Source: Pseudoalteromonas sp. T1lg88 (GTDB lineage Bacteria > Pseudomonadota > Gammaproteobacteria > Enterobacterales > Alteromonadaceae). Taken from it: a stretch of 64,000 bases of DNA. The translations under genes and the position numbers were made by a program. Below are positions 39,990 through 49,374 of the stretch, piece by piece. The stretch covers positions 39,296 through 103,295 of the forward strand of contig NZ_PQCF01000026.1 of NCBI RefSeq assembly GCF_002964765.1, written 5' to 3'. The notes beneath the pieces were generated by a model, which saw only the letters and a list, made by a program, of their open reading frames with translations, was not told the DNA's origin and made no database searches. The first letter of the stretch is position 1. Each line of letters starts with the position of its first letter.

Positions 39990-40595
39990 TTATAGGTCGC
40001 CTTCGTTTTCAGATAGGAACTTAGCAACACCTTCAGGGCTTGCGTCCATACCTTTTTTACCTTCAGTCCAACCAGCAGGACATACTTCGCCGTGCTCGCT
40101 GTGGAATGCTAGTGCGTCAACCATGCGTAGCATCTCGTCGATGTTACGGCCTAGAGGTAGGTCGTTAACTACCTGGTGACGTACAGTGCCTTCTTCGTCG
40201 ATTAGGAAAGAACCACGGAAAGCAACGCCCGCTTCTGGGTGCTCAACGTCGTATGCTTGACAGATTTCGTGCTTAACGTCAGCAACTAGAGCATATTTAA
40301 CTTGACCAATACCGCCGTCTGCAACAGCAGTGTTACGCCATGCATTGTGTGAGAATTGTGAATCGATAGACACACCAATTACTTCAACGCCACGCTTTTG
40401 GAATTCTTCATAACGCTTGTCGAAAGCGATTAGCTCTGAAGGACAAACGAAAGTGAAATCAAGTGGGTAGAAAAAGATAACTGCTTTCTTGCCTTTGATT
40501 GTCTCGTGTAGGTTGTAACCATCTACGATTTCGCCATTACCTAGCACTGCTGCAGCTGTAAAGTCTGGTGCCTTGCGGCCTACTAATACACCCAT
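39990..40595 (-). CDS. typical 2-Cys peroxiredoxin
   Basis: Thiol peroxidase of 201 residues reducing hydrogen and organic peroxides. The peroxidatic cysteine is C51 in DFTFVCPSE and the resolving cysteine lies in HGEVCPAGW (about 170). GGIG and a C-terminal extension typical of sensitive 2-Cys enzymes are present. The start at 40595 (MGVLVGRKAPDF) is preferred: GGAG lies 6-7 nt upstream, and the longer TTG form begins at that site. The encoded protein resembles the Prx1/AhpC-Prx class found in Vibrio and Shewanella. Confidence 0.94.
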   Translation of the reverse strand: MGVLVGRKAPDFTAAAVLGNGEIVDGYNLHETIKGKKAVIFFYPLDFTFVCPSELIAFDKRYEEFQKRGVEVIGVSIDSQFSHNAWRNTAVADGGIGQVKYALVADVKHEICQAYDVEHPEAGVAFRGSFLIDEEGTVRHQVVNDLPLGRNIDEMLRMVDALAFHSEHGEVCPAGWTEGKKGMDASPEGVAKFLSENEGDL

Positions 40596-40839
40596 TTTAT
40601 TCTCCAAAATAGTTTGAGTTTATCGTACTTTGCGACTGAGACGATGACTTCGCCTCGTCTGTATTTCTTCCTGCACATAGATATAGTGGCGGGCTGTTGA
40701 AAAACAACCCCGACAATAAAAATACATGCATTTATATTCTGAGCGCTATGTTACTGAGCTAGGGCGCAAAAGAACAATCGCATTTAACGATAGCAGCTAT
40801 CGAAAAAAGTGATTGTTAAATTTTTAAGTGAGCAGAGAC

Positions 40840-40862
40840 AAAAAGGCCCGCAATAGCGGGCC
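40840..40862 (-). terminator. terminator after fadR
   Basis: GGCCCGC/GCGGGCC forms a 7-bp stem with a 4-nt loop. On the minus strand it is followed by TTTTTG. Confidence 0.88.
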
Positions 40863-40867
40863 AATTA

Positions 40868-41582
40868 TTAATCCATAATATTTTCGGGCATATCGCCACG
40901 AATTTCCTGCCAGATTTGACCACTTTGATGACCATAGCGACGCATCAAGGAAATAGCACCGTCGTGATCTTGCTTCTCAGCCAGCTCAGCCAAGTCCGAG
41001 TAGAACTGACGTGCTAACTCACGAGTACGAGGATCAGAGAAATAGTGGCAACCTATCTTGGAGTAAAAACCTCTAAAGCCATTGAGGATCAACACATAAA
41101 TTTTGTTGTTGCCGGCACTGGCCAGGTGGTGGTGTACCAAATAATCATAATCCGCCAAAAGCCTGAGCCGTGTCTTCAACACCATCGCGCTCGGCAACAA
41201 TTTCCTTAACGCGCTCTGGGTCTATTTTAATCGCTGCACGCATATAGATGGCACTGATGTTAGTGCGGGCAGAAAGTAACTGATCGGTCAGCTCCGGCAT
41301 TTTATCTTCATCAAGGCGCGCCAGCGTCTCAAGAATGTTCAGGCCCGAGGTTTCCCAAAAGTTATTTACTCGCGTTGGCTTACCATGCTGAATGGTTAAC
41401 CAACCGTCTCGAGCAAGACGTTGTAATACTTCACGCAGTGTCGTGCGAGTCACGCCGATGAGTTCCGATAGCTCGCGCTCGGCAGGAAGAATAGAGCCTG
41501 GTGGAAACTCCCCATTCCAGATGGACTCAACTATATATTCCTCAGCAAATCCAGCTGGGCTTTTCGCTTTAAAAATTCTCAT
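40868..41582 (-). pseudogene. fadR: fatty-acid metabolism regulator FadR, frameshifted
   Basis: The N-terminal GntR winged-helix half (41582 to about 41160) is very like E. coli Fad[39 protein letters not shown] and [22 protein letters not shown]. It runs into a stop after AQAFGGL. The acyl-CoA-binding half continues in another frame from [15 protein letters not shown] to NIMD at 40868. Deleting one base in GCTTTTGGCGG (41153-41164 complement) restores AF/AL-ADYDYL, the expected sequence. So there is a one-base insertion near an A4 (plus-strand) run. FadR activates fab genes and represses fad genes; a broken copy would affect the fadJ operon at the end of this window. Sequence error is a real alternative. 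Confidence 0.85.
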
Positions 41583-41805
41583 CTAAGGTCCACTTCAACA
41601 CGGTTTATTTCATTTTAGTTATTCCACTGATTGTACCAGATGATCAGCAACTAACAAGAAAACTTCACTGTAAAGCACGCCTCGTATAGTCGGCAATTAC
41701 ACAAGACAATAATAAAGTATCAGCTTTCGAGTGCCATTGACCTAAACTTGCATAGACCTAGGTGCAGGGGCATAATCTCCAAAATAAAATTAATAAGAGA
41801 ATCTC

Positions 41806-42321
41806 ATGAGCTGGTTAAGTAGCATCTCGCGCACACGCGCTCCTTGGTTGTTGTTGGCACTGATTGCCTTTTTATTCGAGGCAACGGCCCTTTATTTTCA
41901 ATACGCCATGGATTTAGCTCCATGCATCATGTGTATCTACCAACGTACCGCCGTGTTAGGCGTGTTATTGGCTGGCCTTATTGGCGCCATCAACCCTGCT
42001 AATCTGTGGCTGCGCCTGAGCGGATTGGCCACCTGGCTGGTTGCCAGCATTTGGGGTCTGCTTTTGGCCCGCGAGCACATTATGATGCAAACCACCACAG
42101 ACCCTTTTGCCTTCGTTTGTGAATTTGAGCCTAATTTCCCGGTGCCCTTGCATGAGTGGATCCCTGGATTTTTCGCTGCAACCGGTGACTGTGGCAACAT
42201 AGACTGGCAGTTTTTAGGTCTGTCTATGCCGGGTTGGATGCAGGTTATTTTTGCAGCCCTTGCTGCGGCAGCGGTTATCGTGACCTCTGCGAGCTTGTTC
42301 TTTAAGCCAAACAAGCCATGA
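41806..42321 (+). CDS. dsbB: disulfide bond formation protein DsbB
   Basis: Inner-membrane quinone reductase that reoxidises DsbA. Four membrane helices are visible in 171 residues. The first cysteine pair is C40/C43 (PCIMC) and the second periplasmic pair C105 (FAFVCEF) and C129 (TGDCGN). In E. coli fadR, nhaB and dsbB are neighbours; here nhaB is absent. The stop overlaps the next gene by 4 nt. Confidence 0.95.
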   Translation: MSWLSSISRTRAPWLLLALIAFLFEATALYFQYAMDLAPCIMCIYQRTAVLGVLLAGLIGAINPANLWLRLSGLATWLVASIWGLLLAREHIMMQTTTDPFAFVCEFEPNFPVPLHEWIPGFFAATGDCGNIDWQFLGLSMPGWMQVIFAALAAAAVIVTSASLFFKPNKP

Positions 42322-42620
42322 TTTATTTTTTAGCCAGCCAGATCCCCAGCCTGCAATCCTTTAGCCACCGCCAGCGTTTGCAACTGGTGGCTGAGGCGTT
42401 GGAAATGTTAAGTGCCCAGGAACGTATCCTGCTCAATATTATTAAACTGCTGCTGATCACGCCGCTGTTTTTATTGTTGGTGCGCTTTGAGGGGTGGAGC
42501 ATGCTGCCCTGGTTATTGATCGCCGGTCTTGCCTACCCCATTTTGGTGCTGCCGGTGCGCCACTACTTTGCCTGCCGTCACCTGGACCAGGCGATTGCAG
42601 AACATAATAAAGGCAGCTAA
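42318..42620 (+). CDS. small membrane protein (DUF6170-like)
   Basis: Protein of 100 residues with an amphipathic N terminus and two hydrophobic segments (about 40-58 and 62-80), so probably a two-pass inner-membrane protein. It overlaps dsbB by ATGA and ends in the following terminator. The family assignment is tentative and no function is known. Confidence 0.7.
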   Translation: MIYFLASQIPSLQSFSHRQRLQLVAEALEMLSAQERILLNIIKLLLITPLFLLLVRFEGWSMLPWLLIAGLAYPILVLPVRHYFACRHLDQAIAEHNKGS

Positions 42621-42632
42621 CGCTGCCTTTAT
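42609..42632 (+). terminator. terminator after the dsbB operon
   Basis: AAAGGCAGC/GCTGCCTTT forms a 9-bp stem with loop TAAC, overlapping the preceding stop codon; bidirectional for the convergent comEA-like gene. Confidence 0.85.
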
Positions 42633-42642
42633 ATTATGCCAA

Positions 42643-42960
42643 TTACAACGACACCTTTTCCTTGAGCTCAGCCATTAGCCGCTCGCCTATCCCTGGCACA
42701 TCATCCAATTGCTCAATACTCTTAAAACCACCGTTTTTATCGCGATAATCGATAATTGCCTTGGCTTTCGCCGGACCAATACCGGGCAAGGTCTGCAATT
42801 GCTCGGCCGTGGCCTGGTTTAAGCTGACCTTAGCATGGCTTGAGGCTTCGCTTTTACTGGGCTCGGCTGGCGCTGCAATAACCGGGGCTGTGGTGGCAAG
42901 TAAGAGTGTGGTGGCAAGAACGCCGATAATGGCGCTTGCAGAGGTGTTAAGTAGTTTCAT
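42643..42960 (-). CDS. ComEA-family helix-hairpin-helix DNA-binding protein
   Basis: Exported protein of 105 residues. A signal peptide (cleavage near VIAA at 27-30) precedes a short Ser/Ala linker and a ComEA-type double HhH domain: VSLNQATAEQLQTLPGIGPAKAKAIIDYR and IEQLDDVPGIGERLM. Family members bind incoming DNA in the periplasm during transformation. No other competence gene is nearby. Confidence 0.9.
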   Translation of the reverse strand: MKLLNTSASAIIGVLATTLLLATTAPVIAAPAEPSKSEASSHAKVSLNQATAEQLQTLPGIGPAKAKAIIDYRDKNGGFKSIEQLDDVPGIGERLMAELKEKVSL

Positions 42961-43138
42961 ACTTCTCTCCTTAAAGTGATGAATCTTCCATTGGTACTAC
43001 CGTTATTAAATAAAGAAGACGAGACAGGGCTTGTCAACCTAAAGGCTTATGAACGCGAGCACTAAGCCTCTCACTCGCTCACAAGTTAAGTAAAAAGCGT
43101 AAAAACACCTTGACCTTAGCTGCTTGCCACCCTAATCT

Positions 43139-43158
43139 AACTGTATAAAAAAACAGTA
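43139..43158 (+). promoter_or_regulatory. LexA (SOS) box of yebG
   Basis: AACTGTATAAAAAAACAGTA contains CTGT-N8-ACAG with an A/T core, matching the gammaproteobacterial LexA consensus. It lies 15 nt before the yebG start. E. coli yebG is an SOS gene as well. Confidence 0.92.
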
Positions 43159-43173
43159 TAGTTAGGAGATCCC

Positions 43174-43491
43174 ATGGCTGTTGTCGTTAAGTACGTAGTT
43201 GAAAGAAATGGAGTCGAGCGCATGACCTTTACCAGTAAGAAAGAAGCCGATGCTTATGACAAAATGCTCGATATTGCCGAAAGCCTTGAAGGTCTGTTGG
43301 CAAATGCCGATGTGCCCTTAAGTGAACAACAAGTAGAAGGCCTGGCACTGCAAATCGCTAAACAAAAAGATGAATTTATGCAGGTGTTAAAAGGCGCGAA
43401 ACCAAGCGAAAATAAAACAGAAAAAAAGCCAAAAGCGCAAGATAAAGACAGCCAGGAAAATGTCACCGAACTGAAAGCCAAAGAAGCCTAA
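43174..43491 (+). CDS. yebG: SOS-induced YebG-family protein
   Basis: DNA-damage-inducible protein of 105 residues. The N-terminal half matches YebG (AVVVKYVVERNG, FTSKKEADAYDKMLDIAE, LEGLL). The C-terminal tail is Lys/Glu-rich and disordered-looking. TTAGGAG lies upstream of the ATG and a LexA box overlaps the promoter region. Biochemical role unknown. Confidence 0.93.
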   Translation: MAVVVKYVVERNGVERMTFTSKKEADAYDKMLDIAESLEGLLANADVPLSEQQVEGLALQIAKQKDEFMQVLKGAKPSENKTEKKPKAQDKDSQENVTELKAKEA

Positions 43492-43502
43492 GTAAAAAAA
43501 GA

Positions 43503-43527
43503 AAAGCCAGCAAATGCTGGCTTTTTT
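43503..43527 (+). terminator. terminator after yebG
   Basis: AGCCAGC/GCTGGCT forms a 7-bp stem with loop AAAT followed by a T run; the upstream A run suggests bidirectional use. Confidence 0.9.
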
Positions 43528-43546
43528 GCTTCGCTCTAAGCGAAAG

Positions 43547-44740
43547 TTATTTCGTTACTTCGGCTACGGCGTCGGCGAAGTAATCGATATTGGCGTGGCT
43601 GATACCGGCTACGTTAACGCGGCTCGAACCAACGATGTAAATCGAATACTCTTTTTGTAGACGCTCGATCTGCTCTTTATTAATACCTAAGAAAGAGAAC
43701 ATACCGTGCTGGCGCTCAATAAATGAGAAGTCCATGCCGTGGCATTTGGCGTTTAGCTTCTCTTTTAGCAATGAACGGAATTCATTGATGCGTGAACGCA
43801 TTTCATCCAGTTCATCGTGCCACATAGTAGTAAGCTCAGAGCTAGATAGAATAGTGCTAACAATGTCCGCACCGTGCGCCGGCGGCATAGAGTAAATGCT
43901 GCGCACTACACTCAATAGTACCGAGTTAGATACATCGGCAGCGCTGGCATCTTTAGAGATGATAGAACAGGCGCCGATACGGTCACGGTAAAGACCAAAG
44001 TTCTTCGAACATGAAGAACAGATGATCAGCTCTTCAACCTGTGAAGCAAGCAGGCGTAGACCAGCAGCATCTTCGTCCAGGCTAGTACCAAAACCCTGAT
44101 AAGCGATATCGATAAGCACGGTAAAGCCTTGTGCTTTAGCGATGTCGGTTACGGTTTGCCATTGCTCGGCGTTCAAATCCATACCGCTTGGGTTATGACA
44201 ACAAGCGTGTAGCAATACCACATCACCTGCTGGGATCTGACTTAAGGCGTTAACCATTTCGTCGAACAATAAACCCTTATTTTCATAGTCGTAGTAAGGG
44301 TATTCTTTTACCGTCAGACCGGCAGCTTCAAACAGGCTGATATGGTTAGCCCAGGTCGGAGTTGTCACCCAAACAGTGGCATCGTCGTTACAACGCTTAA
44401 TAAACTCAGCGGCTACGCGAAGTGAACCTGTACCGCCTGGAGTTTGTGCCGTGCGTACACGGTTTGCCAGCAAAGCAGGGTGTGCATCGCCTAGCAACAA
44501 TTCTTCCATTTTCTGACAATAATCCAGGTTACCGGCCAATCCGATATAAGACTTGCTGGTCTCATTGGCTAAGCGAAACTCTTCCGCTTTTTTTACCGCT
44601 TTTAGCACAGGGGTATTACCCTGCTCGTCTTTATAAACACCGACACCTAAGTCGATTTTATTGGCATTGGTGTCAGCCTTAAACGCAGCCATCAACCCAA
44701 GAATGGGATCCGTCGGTAATGGTTTTAATTGTGAGAACAT
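43547..44740 (-). CDS. tyrB: aromatic/aspartate aminotransferase (class I)
   Basis: PLP-dependent class Ib aminotransferase of 397 residues. It shows TPGGTGSLRVAAEF, the HACCHNPSG segment, DIAYQGFG, the PLP lysine in SSCSKNFGLYRDRIG (about 245) and the substrate-binding Arg in SSRVNVAGI. The family includes TyrB and AspC, which exchange amino groups among aspartate, phenylalanine, tyrosine and 2-oxoglutarate. The choice of tyrB over aspC is a guess from the neighbourhood-free sequence. Confidence 0.88.
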   Translation of the reverse strand: MFSQLKPLPTDPILGLMAAFKADTNANKIDLGVGVYKDEQGNTPVLKAVKKAEEFRLANETSKSYIGLAGNLDYCQKMEELLLGDAHPALLANRVRTAQTPGGTGSLRVAAEFIKRCNDDATVWVTTPTWANHISLFEAAGLTVKEYPYYDYENKGLLFDEMVNALSQIPAGDVVLLHACCHNPSGMDLNAEQWQTVTDIAKAQGFTVLIDIAYQGFGTSLDEDAAGLRLLASQVEELIICSSCSKNFGLYRDRIGACSIISKDASAADVSNSVLLSVVRSIYSMPPAHGADIVSTILSSSELTTMWHDELDEMRSRINEFRSLLKEKLNAKCHGMDFSFIERQHGMFSFLGINKEQIERLQKEYSIYIVGSSRVNVAGISHANIDYFADAVAEVTK

Positions 44741-44786
44741 GGGACTCTCTTTTTATTTATCTCAGGGTTAGCAGTACCCGGCCACA

Positions 44787-45437
44787 TTAGGCTGGCAGAT
44801 GCGCGACAATTTCTTTGCTTGCGGCGACCAACAAGGCTATGCGTTCGGGGGTAAAAAAATCTGTGCTGAATGCTTCTGCATCTATGATGCCCACTACTTT
44901 ACCCTTCTGCGAATAAAGCGGCAAGCAGCTTTCCGCCTTCACTTTAGGATCACATGTATAGTATTCGCCACCGCTGGCAACATAGTCTTCCACATTGTTG
45001 ATAATTCTGGCCTTTCCAGAGCTTACAACCTGCACATTATTACTGGTGGCGGCAAACTCAGGGGTAATGGGAAACAAGGGACGACTGGGGGCGCCATGAT
45101 ACGCCAGCTTTAGCAACTGCGACTGACCCTGGATATCACGAGACTGATAAATACCGAACCAATCGACGCCGCTTTGTTGTACGACAAAATCGACTATCCC
45201 CTGCAACTTGGCAAGCTGTGCCTCGGCATCAATATCAAGATGTTCCCGCAGGCTAAAGGGCTCTTCCTGTAAATGACCAAACAAGCTGCATGCGCCGCCC
45301 TCACCCAGCTCTGGAATAAGGTATTGCCATTGCACCTGGGCACTTGTATTCGCCAAATATTCTTGTAATAAAGCTTGATACTGCAGGGTCTGCGACTCAT
45401 CCGCCTCAATTTGTGCCCACTCGTTATATAAAATCAT
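44787..45437 (-). CDS. GAF-domain protein
   Basis: Protein of 216 residues whose C-terminal half is a GAF domain of the free methionine-(R)-sulfoxide reductase type (DWFGIYQ, then YTCDPKVKAESCLPLYS, GVIDAEA). Two cysteines (YTCDP and ESCLP) could be the reactive pair of such enzymes. The N-terminal 90 residues are not recognised. Lies 46 nt upstream of the aminotransferase gene on the same strand. Confidence 0.78.
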   Translation of the reverse strand: MILYNEWAQIEADESQTLQYQALLQEYLANTSAQVQWQYLIPELGEGGACSLFGHLQEEPFSLREHLDIDAEAQLAKLQGIVDFVVQQSGVDWFGIYQSRDIQGQSQLLKLAYHGAPSRPLFPITPEFAATSNNVQVVSSGKARIINNVEDYVASGGEYYTCDPKVKAESCLPLYSQKGKVVGIIDAEAFSTDFFTPERIALLVAASKEIVAHLPA

Positions 45438-45658
45438 TTAGCCATCCAAACATCCAAAAATTTGAAAGGATGCTAGCACAGAGGCAAAAGAACAGGCAAT
45501 AGCAAAATGAAATGGGATCGGGGCCGCTGCAACTGCTTACCTAGAGCTCATAAGCTTCTGATTATTTACCTGATTGAAGTGCAGTTCTCAGCACTATTTT
45601 GGCAAGACGCAGAGCCCAGTTATGATAAGCTAACAGCCTGTTTAGGTCGGAGGTACTG

Positions 45659-45988
45659 ATGAGCGACAATAACCTAGTGTATTCAACTGAAACGGGCCGT
45701 ATTAAGGCACCCGTTGAGAAAGAGCAAGCCGACGTTAAGTTGTTTAAAGACGGGGCGCTGCGCATAGAGCGACAAACCAAAGGTCGTAAAGGCAAAGGGG
45801 TGATGCTGGTTGTGGGAATTGATCCGCAGGAGCATGATCTGAAGAAGCTGGCCAAGCTGTTAAAGTCAAAAATGGGCCAAGGCGGCGCCGTTAAAGATGG
45901 CGTTATCGAAATCCAGGGAGATGACCGCGACAAGCTAAAGGGCTTGCTTGAGGCACAGGGCTTTAAGGTAAAAATTGCTGGCGGCTAA
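45659..45988 (+). CDS. yciH: SUI1/eIF1-like translation factor YciH
   Basis: Protein of 109 residues of the SUI1 family; bacterial YciH influences initiation fidelity at the ribosome. The core RIERQTKGRKGKGVMLVVGID, LAKLLKSKMGQGGAVKDGVIEIQGD and the C-terminal LEAQGFKVKIAGG are family hallmarks. Single gene. Confidence 0.93.
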   Translation: MSDNNLVYSTETGRIKAPVEKEQADVKLFKDGALRIERQTKGRKGKGVMLVVGIDPQEHDLKKLAKLLKSKMGQGGAVKDGVIEIQGDDRDKLKGLLEAQGFKVKIAGG

Positions 45989-46019
45989 AGCCGGAGATTC
46001 GCAGTTATTACGAGCTATG

Positions 46020-46487
46020 CTATTGCGGGCTATACAAGGCCCGCCAATGGCCACGTAGGGTCTGTGGGTCATAATCTATCTGAGCTACACCACAGGTTGG
46101 GAAGATAGGCATCTTATCCGGACACAACTCGGCCACCATATAGCTGACTATGGGCATATGGGCGACCACCAGCCAGCAATCAATTTCATCATGCACAGCT
46201 ATCAGGGCGCTGAGGTAATCAACGGCGCGTTTGGCATCGGCACTAGGAGTCACCTCTTCGCTTTCTTCACTGTAAATAAAGTTACGACAATGCCCCTTCA
46301 CCTGCATCGCGGTTTGCTGCGCCCGTACATAGGGACTGACAATTAACCCTTGTGGATTAAAGCGTTGCGCCAGCCATTGACCAACATGATCCGCCTGCGC
46401 CAACCCCTTATCGGTTAACTCACGCAAATTATCTTGTCCCTGCACTGCCTGCGCATCCCCATGACGCATGATTAAAACTGTTTTCAT
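46020..46487 (-). CDS. sixA: phosphohistidine phosphatase SixA
   Basis: Histidine phosphatase of 155 residues; E. coli SixA dephosphorylates PtsN/NPr-type phosphohistidines. The RHG catalytic motif is at 8-10 (IMRHGDAQ), the second conserved Arg lies in SPYVRAQQTA, and the late catalytic His in VVAHMPIVS. Divergent from the M16 protease gene. In Shewanella-type genomes sixA, an M16 protease and fadJ cluster together. Confidence 0.92.
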   Translation of the reverse strand: MKTVLIMRHGDAQAVQGQDNLRELTDKGLAQADHVGQWLAQRFNPQGLIVSPYVRAQQTAMQVKGHCRNFIYSEESEEVTPSADAKRAVDYLSALIAVHDEIDCWLVVAHMPIVSYMVAELCPDKMPIFPTCGVAQIDYDPQTLRGHWRALYSPQ

Positions 46488-46652
46488 TTCTGTTAAATCA
46501 ACTAATTAGAGAAAAAGTTTTGCCGCAAAAGCTAGCCATTAAGGCGCGATATTCGCTATAGTTTAGCTTTACCACCCGATATTCAGGTAGGCACTTCGCC
46601 GTAACCGCTGGCCCTGAACATCTTGTAACTTTTCTAGTTTCAGGAGCAATAA

Positions 46653-49346
46653 TTGAATATCAGCCGCAATGATAACAGACTCTACCAAGCGCTAACACTG
46701 CCCAATGGTCTTAGGGTTTTGTTAGTCGCCGACAGTGATAGTCAAAAAGCGGCCGCCGCGCTTACCGTTAACGCCGGGCATTTTGATGACCCCTGGCATC
46801 GTCAGGGCCTCGCCCATTTTGTTGAGCACCTGCTTTTTCTCGGCACCGAAAAATACCCCGAAGCCGGTGAATTTCACGACTTTATCAGCCGCCATGGAGG
46901 CAGCAGCAATGCCTGGACCGGCACCGAGCACAGCTGCTATTACTTCGACATCACCAAGCAATTTTTTCAACCGGCTCTGGAGCGTTTTAGCCAGCTGTTT
47001 ATCGCGCCGCTGTTCAATGACGGGGAAATAGACAAAGAGCGCAACGCCATCGATGCCGAATTTAAACTCAAGATTAAGGACGATGGCCGTCGTATCTATC
47101 AGGCGCACAAGGAAACGGTGAATCCAAAGCATCCCTTTGCCAAGTTTTCGGTGGGCAGTCTCGATACCCTGAGCGATGCTCACGGCCCGATAAAGCAAGA
47201 GCTGGAAACCTTCTTTGCCGAGCACTACCAGGCCCAGTGGATGACCTTGGTGCTGTGTGGTCCATACACTCTGGCGCAATTAAAGGCCTGGGCCGAGCAC
47301 CTTTTCGCGGATATCAACAGCAATGCAACCGCTAAGCCGGATATTGCAGAGCCTCTGTATCGCCCGCAAGATCTGGGGCTGGAGCTGCATATTGAGCCCC
47401 ATAAGCATTTGCAAAAGCTGATCATCAGCTTCGCTATGCCAAGCATAGATAAGTTTTATAAGCACAAAACGGTCAGCTTTCTTGCCCATTTACTCGGCTA
47501 TGAAGGCGAAGGCTCCTTGCATTCTCTGCTAAAAAATCAGGGCTGGATCAATGCCCTGTCTGCCGGTGGTGGCATTAACGGCAGCAACTTTAAAGACTTT
47601 AATATCAGCTTGGCGCTGACCGATGACGGCATCGAGTATTATCAGGATATAGTCGAGATGGTGTTTGCCTATATCGCCCTTATCCGCCAAAACGCCGAAC
47701 AATTACATGCCCTGTATCGGGATAAGCAAACGCTGTTGCAAATCGCCTTCGATAATCAGGAAAAGGCTCGTTTACTGGATTGGGTCAGTGGTTTGAGCGT
47801 GAATATGCACCATTACCCCAGCGAGCATTATCTTAACGGCGACTATTTGATGGCCGGTTATGAGCCCCAGCAGTTTGCTAAGGTGCTCGACTGGTTGAGC
47901 CCGAAGAATATGCGCTTGGTGTTGATCCACCCGGGCGTAAGCAGCAGTAAAACCACACAATGGTACAACACCCCTTATTACACCAAGGCGTTGGAGCCTC
48001 AGTGGCTCGATGCCCTGGCCGCCATAGATACGCCGCTGGGCACCATGTCGCTGCCCGAGGTAAATCCTTATTTGCAGCGCCCTTGCGTGCTTCATGAGCT
48101 GGAATCCCCCGGTGCCACCCCGGAAAAACTGGCTTCACATCCGGGCTTTAATTTCTGGTTTAAACAAGACGCCACCTATCGCGTTGCCAAGGGTCATTTT
48201 TACCTCGCCATAGATTCCCATTTGGCGGTCAAAGATGTGCAACATATGGCCCTGACCCGCTTATTTGCGGATCTCTTTATCGACTGCGTGGCTGAGCAGT
48301 TTTACCCCGCCGAACTGGCGGGCCTGAACTACCATTTATCGTCGCACCAGGGCGGTTTAACATTACATACTGCGGGCCTGTCTTCGAGCCAGCTTGAGTT
48401 GGCGCAGGGGCTCTTGGATGCCCTCTTTAATGCAGATATTTGTGCCAAGCGCTATGCCGAATACAAGAAGCAATTGGTACGCCACTGGCAATCGAGTAAT
48501 CAAAACAAACCTGTGAGCGAGATTTTCAGCCGCATCGGCGCCGAGATCATGCCTTGGAATCCAACCCCGGAGGCCTTAGCACAGGCACTGAAAAGCACCA
48601 GTTATTTGCAGTTTAAGCAATTCCGTCAGGAGTTTTTTGCCGCCGTGCATATTGAAGCCTTTTTACATGGCAATTGGCGACCCGCCGATGCTTACGACTT
48701 TTTACGCTTGATCCAGACACATCTGGAACAAAGAGCCAATATCGAGGCCATTAACCGCCCCCTTGCGGAGATCACCTCTGTAATCCAGCAACAGCTTAGT
48801 TTGCCCAGTAACGACCATGCCATGGTGATCTATTATCAGGCCGCCACGCACGATATTGAAGAGAAGGTGCTGATGATGGTGGTCAATCACCTCCTTAATC
48901 AGCCTTACTTTAATGCCCTGCGCACCGAGCAGCAGCTTGGCTATTTGGTTGGCGCCGGTTATGCACCTTTTAATTCCCGCGCAGGCCTGGCATTTTATGT
49001 GCAGTCGCCCAATGTCTCGGGAAAGGAGCTCTTGGCGCACCATAATCAGTTTATTAGCCAGTACTGCCAGCAGGTGGCGCAAATGGATGAGCAAACCTGG
49101 GAGCACAGTAAACAAAGTCTGTATCGCCAAATTGCCGAGAAAGATAAAAACCTGCGCCTGCGCTCACAGCGCTTTTGGCTGGCGATCAGTAACCCGGGGG
49201 TTGATTTTACTTTGCAGGCCAACCTGTTGAACACTTTAGAAAATATAGAGTTTGAGCAGGTACTGCAGTATCTTAACGCGCTATTTGCGCCACAACGAGC
49301 ACGGATGGAATGGTTGAGTGATCCCCAAGGCTCAACGCAGGCGTAA
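46653..49346 (+). CDS. M16-family (pitrilysin/insulysin-like) zinc metalloprotease
   Basis: Large M16A peptidase of 897 residues. The inverted zinc motif is HFVEH (H55, E58, H59) with the distal Glu in NAIDAEFK (about 136). It has four homologous roughly 220-residue domains, as in pitrilysin. No signal peptide is visible, so it may be cytoplasmic or non-classically exported. It uses a TTG start at 46653, supported by CAGGAG 6 nt upstream and by the onset of homology. tag follows 28 nt downstream. Confidence 0.92.
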   Translation: MNISRNDNRLYQALTLPNGLRVLLVADSDSQKAAAALTVNAGHFDDPWHRQGLAHFVEHLLFLGTEKYPEAGEFHDFISRHGGSSNAWTGTEHSCYYFDITKQFFQPALERFSQLFIAPLFNDGEIDKERNAIDAEFKLKIKDDGRRIYQAHKETVNPKHPFAKFSVGSLDTLSDAHGPIKQELETFFAEHYQAQWMTLVLCGPYTLAQLKAWAEHLFADINSNATAKPDIAEPLYRPQDLGLELHIEPHKHLQKLIISFAMPSIDKFYKHKTVSFLAHLLGYEGEGSLHSLLKNQGWINALSAGGGINGSNFKDFNISLALTDDGIEYYQDIVEMVFAYIALIRQNAEQLHALYRDKQTLLQIAFDNQEKARLLDWVSGLSVNMHHYPSEHYLNGDYLMAGYEPQQFAKVLDWLSPKNMRLVLIHPGVSSSKTTQWYNTPYYTKALEPQWLDALAAIDTPLGTMSLPEVNPYLQRPCVLHELESPGATPEKLASHPGFNFWFKQDATYRVAKGHFYLAIDSHLAVKDVQHMALTRLFADLFIDCVAEQFYPAELAGLNYHLSSHQGGLTLHTAGLSSSQLELAQGLLDALFNADICAKRYAEYKKQLVRHWQSSNQNKPVSEIFSRIGAEIMPWNPTPEALAQALKSTSYLQFKQFRQEFFAAVHIEAFLHGNWRPADAYDFLRLIQTHLEQRANIEAINRPLAEITSVIQQQLSLPSNDHAMVIYYQAATHDIEEKVLMMVVNHLLNQPYFNALRTEQQLGYLVGAGYAPFNSRAGLAFYVQSPNVSGKELLAHHNQFISQYCQQVAQMDEQTWEHSKQSLYRQIAEKDKNLRLRSQRFWLAISNPGVDFTLQANLLNTLENIEFEQVLQYLNALFAPQRARMEWLSDPQGSTQA

Positions 49347-49374
49347 ACCTGCCCCCCAACCCAAGGAACAAGTT

